A stretch of 64,000 nt of DNA. Source: Poronia punctata. Taxonomy: Eukaryota > Ascomycota > Sordariomycetes > Xylariales > Xylariaceae. Shown here piece by piece: positions 56,929 to 64,000 of the stretch. Numbering within the stretch: position 1 is the first letter of the stretch; each line of letters opens with the position of its first letter. A program made the translations under genes and the position numbers. The notes beneath the pieces are model-generated. The model searched no databases. It saw only the letters and a list, made by a program, of their open reading frames with translations, and was not told the origin of the DNA. The stretch is taken from NCBI GenBank assembly GCA_022579005.1, contig MU401456.1, positions 62,001 through 126,000 of the forward strand. Direction: 5' to 3'.

Positions 56929-59297
56929 TCAAGTCCTGATAATATCCGAAGCAACAAGGATAGCATCCGCCGTCTTCTTGACAAACTCGGCCGCAACCGA
57001 GACATTTCCCGCTAGAAAGGCCTCTGTGATTCCGGGGAACGTAGTAGGTGCGTATCCTGTTTTAAAAATGTTTTGTTAGGGAAAACAGTCACATTTCTCT
57101 ATTTAACCAAAAAGAGAAGGAAAAAAGGAAATAGAAAGAAAAAAAAAACGAACCAGTATCCAACCCCGGCGCAAAAATAAGATGTTGATAAAACTCCCTC
57201 CCCGGCAAACCCCCCTGAGACACAAACGCCCGTTGGAAATCCCGCTTCTTGTGATTCACCAACGTGGCCAGGTCTTCGTCGCCTCTCGTCCGCGCTTGTG
57301 TCTCTAGAGTCTCGATTTCGGTTGTTCGTAGCGTGAAATCGTCGAGTGCGGTGCGTAGGGGTGTTAGATCGAGGGTATCGGCGGTGGAGGCTATTGTGTT
57401 TTCTAGGTCTGCGTAGTAGATTTCCATTTGCGTTGCCCAGTTGGATACGTCGAGGGGGAGGATGTCGTGGGTGGCGAGGTTGTATGTTAGTAGGGAGAGA
57501 TACTTTGCTATGTATTTATGTGCTAGGAATTCCGGGTCTCCGTAGGTGGACATCCAGTGGTAGGAATCGTAGTTGCTCTGTGATACATAAAGGGGTTTAG
57601 CGGGTAGCTTCTTCTCTGTCGCGACAACTGGACCAAGATAAGTCATTGATACTTACATGATAATGATATACGGCATCGTCAGGGCCCCCACTTGCCCCTA
57701 GATCGATCTGGTAATAAAATGTCAGTAAACGTAACATAACAGGTAGATCAGAACTTCTGCTGGGACTTACAGAGCCAATCCCATTGTGCACAAAGGCAGT
57801 ATAATCACTCCCACTACCCAACACTCCCAGAGTACCACCCGTAAACTCTACCCAGGCATCGTACATGGTCCTATCGGTATCCATCCAAGGGACCTTCTTC
57901 ATCACATCAATAGTAATCGCATGAAGCTCCGGCGTAGCATCGATATACGGCCAAGCCCCCGAAGCACCAACATCGATATTGAGATACGAGACAGCCGTCT
58001 CCGTCAACCAGGGAACGTATTCCTCAACCCACTCCGTCGACCCGACCAAGCCGTACTCTTCGGCGTCCCAGGAACACAGCACGATATTCCTCTTCGGCCG
58101 CCATCCCCGATCCAAGAGCTTGCCGAACGCTCTAGCAAGCTCCACCACGATGGCCGACCCGCTGTTAGGATCCGCTGCGCCGCCGAGGATCCACGCGTCT
58201 CTGTGGTTGCCGATGATGATTGTTTCGTCGGCATTGGTGCCGTTGATGACGGCGATGGTGTTCCATATATCCGTGTACTCGTCTCTCATCAAATTGCTCA
58301 TGCTAATTTTCGCTCCCGGCGCCGGACCGGTACTATAAGTGACGTTTAGCGCCCCTGCCCATCTCGTGCGGTTCACAGCTTCGCCATCCACACCATGGCC
58401 GTCGAGCGCAGCCAACAGGGGAATCGCATCAGCGTACGAAATAGGAAGGGAGGGAATCTTGGGCATGACGGCCGTCCTATCGGCGCGAGGAGAGTCTTTC
58501 CTCGACGGGTAGCCCGGCGTGGTGGGGTCTCCGGGGTACGTAGACAGATACTGTACGCTACCGCGCTGCACGGACGAGGGATTCCTCGCCGGCCCGTCGG
58601 GGTACGGCGCGCACCCGTTCGCCTCCGTCACGTTGCCGTCCTCGTCGGTATCGGTGAATATAATGGCGCCAATCATGCCGTTCGCCTGCGCATTCTTCAC
58701 CTTTAAGCCGCGGAACGGGCCGCCGTAGCGGGACAGGGCGATTTTGCCCTCGAGAGGCACGCCCAGCTCCTTCAACCGGTTAAAGTCGTCCTGTTGTCCC
58801 CGGCCGACATAGACGAATTCGGCCTCGGCGCTACCGCTCGCAGAGTAGCCGTGGAAAGTAGGCACGCGGTTCGGATAGCCAGTGGTGTCGTCGACGTCTA
58901 GCACTTCTTCCTCGAGGAGTGGGTGAAAAGTACTCCCGTTTGCGTAAGTGAGAGTCAGCGATTTGTTGACAGGATAGTTGAGGTAGACGTTATAAGAGAC
59001 GACGCTGGTATTCCAGCCGCTCTCCCGCCATCGATCGGCAGTCCAGTCGGCCATTGTTTTGTTGGTGCCCGCGACATGGTATCCGTGGGTGTAGTAGTGG
59101 GACCAATCCGAGATGCTGACGTTGGAGATGGAATCTACGAGGATCTTCTCCTCGGGGTTGAGGGGTGATAACGGTGTGATTTCCCTCTTGGCCAAATTGA
59201 CATGATCATGTTGGAATTCACGCCCCCGCGCACAAGCCCGGCATAGGGATACCGTTAATAGTGTGGCAAATACTTGGGCTCTTATACGCCCTAACAT
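56929..59297 (-). CDS. M28 glutamate carboxypeptidase II-like (NAALADase family)
   Basis: Zinc carboxypeptidase of the PSMA/NAALADase type, probably secreted or vacuolar, releasing C-terminal acidic residues from peptides. Exons 57771-59297, 57657-57707, 57154-57577, 56929-57056 give 709 residues. The second exon has only 51 nt. N-terminal signal peptide (MLGRIRAQVFATLLTVSLCR). A PA domain lies at about 130-300. The peptidase core supplies the metal ligands: IIIGNHRDAWILGGAADPNS (His and Asp, about 362-372), SWDAEEYGLVGS (Glu pair, about 412), YLNIDVG (Asp, about 443) and YHYHSNYDSYHWM (His, about 524, created by the exon 2-3 join). The C terminus is the TFR-type dimerisation domain, completed by exon 4 (YAPTTFPGITEAFLAGNVS). 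Donor 3 is GTTCGT, unusual but in phase. Many sequons fit a secreted protein. Confidence 0.92.
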
Positions 59298-60588
59298 GAT
59301 TACGATCCCCTGTTTTTATTCTTGTGGTCAATATTAATAAAACCTGTAGGTTAGGTAGGTATACAGAAAACCGATAGACAGATTCAACTCACCGAATTAC
59401 AACTTATATATACATATACTTGGGGCAGCCTTTCGCATCATGCTTATGGTCTCCAAGTCCTATGTTAACCGAGAAAAGCAGGCACGACCAAAGCCTCTCT
59501 CCAAACCCCGCAGGAGCAGGAGCAGGGCGATAACATTGTAAAAAAGCGTCATGTCGTATTACACGTACATTTACGGGCAAGGCCGCAACGGCGCAAGGGT
59601 AGGTACACCGCACAAGCAAACCATTGACCGGCAATTGGTCTTTTTCTCGGTAAAACAAACAATCGTAGACCTTCCCGATCAAGCTTACTTGCAGATATCA
59701 CTGACGCAAAGCTGGAGTGTAAAACACCGGGATCCCGGGCCAGACTTATCTACAACGTACCTACGTGCGGAATTATCATCTTAAAGCTGCGTTTACCAAA
59801 GTCAAAAGAAACAAGCATTTCGGAGTCGGGGTTTAAGATTGCGCTAATCCGTTTACGGGTTAGTTCAATTGGTAGGTAGACCGCAGGCGGGGGGGGGCGG
59901 CCGTTGAGAAAGAAACGAGAGTGACGTTATTCCAGAAAGATGGAAAATCAGGACCACATATCTTGGAGTAACCCGGACATGTCGAGGCTTATTATTTGGT
60001 GGATGATGTATCATTGCATAGGTAAGGTAGATACAATGAGTAAGTAGGTATTCTGCTGCTACCTTATCTGCAATAAGCGCGGGGTTCTTTCCGTGGGGGT
60101 TGGGGGTTTGGGGTTTTCTAAGAAGTTAGACTGTTAGAATCCTGCCTGTCCGTACTGTTGACAACAACACCTTGTGCGTGCGAGATCGGTCTATTTCCTA
60201 ATCTTTGCTGATGTAGCATAAAAAACATAGTCAGCCGCAGATGATAACTATGATAAAATTCAATCACAATAATAGTCTAGGTTAGTTGCAAGTTAATAAC
60301 CTGGATAGCTTTTCAGCTTTTCTCTGAAAAAATTGTAAAGAATCCGTATATATTCTGTTTAGAGTAAATTATATCATGTATAGTTTAAGACTGCTCAACA
60401 CCTTCTAAGGTCTAACTTGGCATATTAGTCTCCAGAACTCTATCGTCCTCTCAGCTTGAATGCACACTTTGTCGTCATTATCTCGTCAATCTAAAATGCT
60501 CGCTCACTCTGTGTCTGTGTCTGTGTCTGTGTATATGCCAAAAAAACAAACAAAAGAAAACCCCCTCGCTCTCTTTCCCTTCCTTCTT
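59298..60588. other. Intergenic, 1.3 kb
   Basis: Upstream region of the carboxypeptidase gene and 3' region of the monooxygenase gene. A G run lies near 59890, and a TGTGTC hexanucleotide repeat at about 60510-60533. No gene seen. Confidence 0.6.
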
Positions 60589-63016
60589 TCAAATGGCCGA
60601 GTTCTTTCTCGTATATAGTCCAGAAATCGTATAATCCTTCTTAGGTCCGCGAACCGAGTATCCCAGCCTCCAGTTAACAAGATTAACGGCCTTGAAGAAG
60701 AATTCATAGTGTACATCGTACAAGTCTTCGATGCACAGGTGGCTTGCCTTGGCACGCCAGCCCTCGTCCACCAGGGGTCTCTGCTTCTGTTGAATCTCTC
60801 TCGGCGTCTGGGCTTCGCTCCCGGTGTCCGGGGAAAGTGAAGGCGGTGGTATGAACTCTATATCGTGGAACAGATAATCGGCCCGCGACTGGTCGTCCGT
60901 CCGTGCAAACCAGACGCTTAGCTTGTCTTTCGTCTCGTCGTATCTCCAGATATAACGCCGTGTGGCTCTGAACTTCAGGTTCGTCCCGGCCGCGGTGAAT
61001 TCGCCGTCCTCTATGTATAAATACTCGAGTCCCACGTCCGCCGTCTCTCCATCGGGGGTCGTTGCCGGGAACTTGTGCTCCCGCCCGTCCGCCGTGCCAA
61101 ACCGCAATAGGAACTTGGCCGTGCCGACGAACCGCCCGGACGGATGGCTTGGTAGCTTGGACACGAGTTCGCGATCGAGCTGCCATTCTCCCAATAACGA
61201 TCGGAATACGGCTGCTGCGATGAATGACCGGCCTGTGAGGCCGGCGACGGCAACGTTGTGGGTGCATAGTAGGCTCTTGTCCGCTTGTTCGCGCTGCGCT
61301 TCCGAGATTCCTGGACTTCTGTACCGGGCCGGGGTCAGGATATCCATGGGTCGCCCGTTGGCAAGAGGCGGCGTGACCCCTGCCGGTGGCGAGATCGTTA
61401 TACCCAACGCCGCGGAAAACTCTTGCATAAGGAAGGCATAGTCGCCCATGGGGAACTGGGAACATCTTGCATCTTTGCGTAAAGTCAACATGCGATTTAT
61501 CGTATCGTCCTTTGCCAGTGCCGTCTGGAGCGCCTGCGAACGGGTAGAAACGCGACCCTCGGCATGTTCCTGGAAAAGATGTGTTACAAAACGAGCTTGC
61601 ATCTCCATGACGCCCCAAAATGGCGAGCGGTAAAAGCCAACGAAGCCAAGCGTCGGTAAAGCCGGGTGATGGGTGCCGTGAAAGGCCAAGGCCACCGGTA
61701 TATCGGGGTTAGTTGAATCGTAAGAAATCCTCTCCAGGACGGAAGGCGGCAAGAACGATAACGAGGTAGTAGGAGTAAATCCTGTTCCTAGCACCACCGC
61801 TGCAACGTCCGATATCAGCTCTTCTTGACCGTCCTTGGATGTCACTGTGGCTGTGGTGCCTGCGACACCTGTAAGACGGCCTTTATGCAGCTTAATGAGA
61901 CCAGATCGCACAAACTCCATGTAGTGCATGCTCATAGCAACAAATGGTTGCTCTTGAAGGAGTCCACCGTCTATCTTGGTCTCTGGTGAAAACATTTCCT
62001 GATCGGTACCTAGGACGGAACGATAGATCGAGTTTAAGGTGTGGGCTTGTTCGACGCTGATGTGTCCCTGGCTATTGACCAGAGGGTGGGGACGTAGTGC
62101 TATATTGTACGAAGGAAAATCACACGGTAGAAAAGGAGGCGCCGAAGCGTCGGGCTATTCTTCGAATTAGAGACACCCAGTCACGAAACGAACAAAAGGA
62201 GGGGGGGGGTAAATCAAACCTTGGCTGATGTGAAGAGAGGAAAGGTCCATGTTGGTCTCTTCGCAACATGATGTATGGTGAAGCGTTCCGGGTTACGGAT
62301 CGCCTTTTCGCCGGGCGAGTTGACGAGATTAGACAGATGAGTCGCTACAGTACCAGCGATCTCAACACCAGACATTTGCCCGCCCACGACGACAATCTTA
62401 TCGCTAGAATCCTTAGCTTCAGCCAGGAGGCTTTCTATCTCTCGATATTTGCTGCTGTGGACGACCGGCACTTCGGTCTCCTTGGAAATACCCTCCGGCA
62501 ACCTGGGCTTCCCGAAGAAACCTGTGGCGACCAAGAGATAGTCGAATACGCTAGTCTCGGACCCCTTCTCGGAGCTTGTCTCGACCTTCCATGACCCGTC
62601 CCCTTGCAGTTCTGTCTGGACGACCTTGTGACCCAACCGAACGTCGGCGCCTCCGTACTCGTTGAGATAGCGCTCCAAGTACTGCCCGACCTGCCACGCT
62701 CTGGGAAAGTTTGGATCAGAGTCCCGCCAAGCTAGGTCGCTGAACTGGACGGTATGCTTGCTTTGATTTGTAGCCATGAGAGGATGGACAAAGCCGCCAT
62801 CGTCCTTCTTGCTAGCAGGCCACAACCCCCCTATCCGAGGTTGTGCTTCAAATATGGTGACATTGAACGATCCCTTAGCGGCACCGTGTAAGAGCGTCTT
62901 GGCCGCTACGAGCCCAGACGGTCCGGCACCTACGAAATCCTAGTCAGCAACTTTCCGGAGAACTGTCCAGGAGAAATTCAGCCGTACTCACCGACAATGC
63001 ATACGCTTTTCGCCAT
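60589..63016 (-). CDS. Flavin monooxygenase fused to a DUF6314 domain
   Basis: FAD/NADPH monooxygenase of the FMO/Baeyer-Villiger group with an extra C-terminal domain, 766 residues. Exons 62992-63016 (25 nt, MAKSVCIV plus one base), 62220-62929 and 60589-62154. The first junction lies inside the FAD motif: IVGAGPSGLVAAKTLL. FEAQPRIGGLWPAS and a second dinucleotide motif VVVGGQMSGVEIAGTVATH follow. VVLGTGFTPTTSLSFLPP is the ATG-type motif before the C terminus. From about residue 580 a beta-rich region matches my recollection of DUF6314: FRSLLGEWQLDRELVSKLP, YIWRYDETKDKLSVWF, VNLVNWRLGYSVRGPKKDY. DUF6314 proteins are usually free-standing and lipocalin-like. A bound ligand presented to the flavin site is only inference. 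Intron 2 holds a G/C run. Confidence 0.82.
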
Positions 63017-63963
63017 GACTCTGCAATAAAGTAAAAAGAAGAAAGACGGGTAAAAGAAAGGGAATGATTCCCCGGCTGGGAACGAAATTACCTAAGTAAT
63101 AGGCGGCGGCTGAGGGAAATGTAGATAGACGTTGACTGGGCCGTGAGCCCCTTTAAAGCCTAACCCCGCTATTAAGATAAGGGAAACTTACTCGTAGGTC
63201 CCCAGCTACCGTACCTTTCTCTTCCAGGTAAGCTTGCTCGGCCACGGAATGACTTCCACCATTAAAAGGTTCCTTATATCCGTCACCTCAGTTTACATCA
63301 AACGGGAGTGATGCTGGTTGTCGAAGATGTCTAAACATTTATATACTTTACAAAACCCTTCTTCGCCGCCCTCCCGGCATTCTGGTTGAAGTGAGTATAC
63401 ACCGAAAATCGTCTGATCTATACTATATTCTGAAATACGCCATGATCCTTCCCAACGCAAGGGGAACCAACAACAAAACACACTATCGATTTCCAACAGC
63501 CTGTCCACGTTATACACGTATGTAGGAGGATCCTCGTGTGACTAATGTGCCTACTTTCACTTTCAGTATAGAAACTCCCGACTAAAAAAATCGATATCTG
63601 CCACTGACTCAAAATGACACGTGGGGCATCAGGGATTCTCGAATCGCGGCTTCCAATGGCAACGGAGAAACCACAGGACTACTAGAATCATGAACACTTA
63701 TGTGGCAAGGAGATGATTGTGATTGTGATGACCGGAGCGAAAAGGTCTCGTGCGTCGCTCTACACTAGCTTTTCGCAGCTGTGACAAAACATCAAAACCA
63801 ACAGAGTAGCGGGGCAATGCTAAAAGACGGCAGACAATATTCCTGTTCTTTGGACTGTCAAGTGGCACTAACAGCTAGAAAGGAGGGCGGCATGAAAACA
63901 TGCGATAAAGGACAAGCGAAATACCAAAACACCGAACATGAACACGTTGGACTGCACAATAGT
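63017..63963. other. Intergenic, right end of window
   Basis: Upstream region of the monooxygenase gene. Short frames only; no gene seen. Confidence 0.6.
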
Positions 63964-64000
63964 GGGGGGGGGGGGGGGGGGGGCGCGCGGGGGGGGGGGG
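63964..64000. other. Terminal poly-G, probable contig-end artefact
   Basis: The last 37 bases are G except for a short CGCGC interruption. As at the 12.4 kb gap, this fits no-signal G calls at a contig end rather than genomic sequence. Confidence 0.75.

Overview
This window is nuclear DNA from a filamentous ascomycete (Pezizomycotina). Most genes carry short GT-AG introns of about 50-120 nt with CTAAC/CTGAC-type branch sites. The gene set fits this group: an AA9 copper monooxygenase, PMT4, a FIG4 phosphatase, an F-box protein, a GPI-anchored Ser/Thr-rich wall protein and a FMO-DUF6314 fusion. Intergenic DNA is full of TAGGTA/TACCTA words. I rebuilt exon structures by hand from splice signals, reading phase and family conservation, so exon coordinates are models.

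Layout. 1-1650 is a repeat island: AT-rich sequence that looks RIP-degraded, then a compact element at 708-1637 with perfect 18-bp terminal inverted repeats, inverted AACGCTT-type sub-terminal words, a decayed tRNA-like segment and a 30-bp minisatellite. 2-12 kb holds a MARVEL-like membrane protein, an acidic orphan protein with a good TATA box, an F-box protein, a 774-residue membrane protein and an AA9 LPMO. A scaffold gap lies at 12.4 kb between poly-G and poly-C. 14-25.8 kb carries a prenylcysteine lyase-like FAD enzyme, PMT4, a mitochondrial RidA/Mmf1, two disordered orphans and a secreted FAD oxidase. 27-40 kb carries TTI2, FIG4, EMC4, the AP-1 beta adaptin and a GPI protein. About 4.5 kb (40.2-44.7 kb) has no convincing gene. 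44.7-63 kb carries a prenylated ubiquitin-fold protein, UMP1, a soluble twin-ATPase ABC protein, cytosolic leucyl-tRNA synthetase, a metallo-beta-lactamase-fold hydrolase, an M28 glutamate carboxypeptidase and the FMO-DUF6314 fusion. The window ends in poly-G that looks like a sequencing artefact.

The genes do not form a biosynthetic cluster or an operon. The common thread is membrane traffic and ER/vacuole housekeeping: PMT4 and EMC4 in the ER, AP-1 beta and FIG4 in the Golgi/endosome/vacuole route, and UMP1 for proteasome assembly. They sit beside accessory secreted or redox enzymes. I see no CRISPR, rRNA or intact tRNA. The best leads are the inverted-repeat element at the left end, a reading-phase break in the leucyl-tRNA synthetase gene, microexons of 10 and 14 nt, a start codon isolated in its own exon (UMP1), and a probable GC-AG intron in EMC4.
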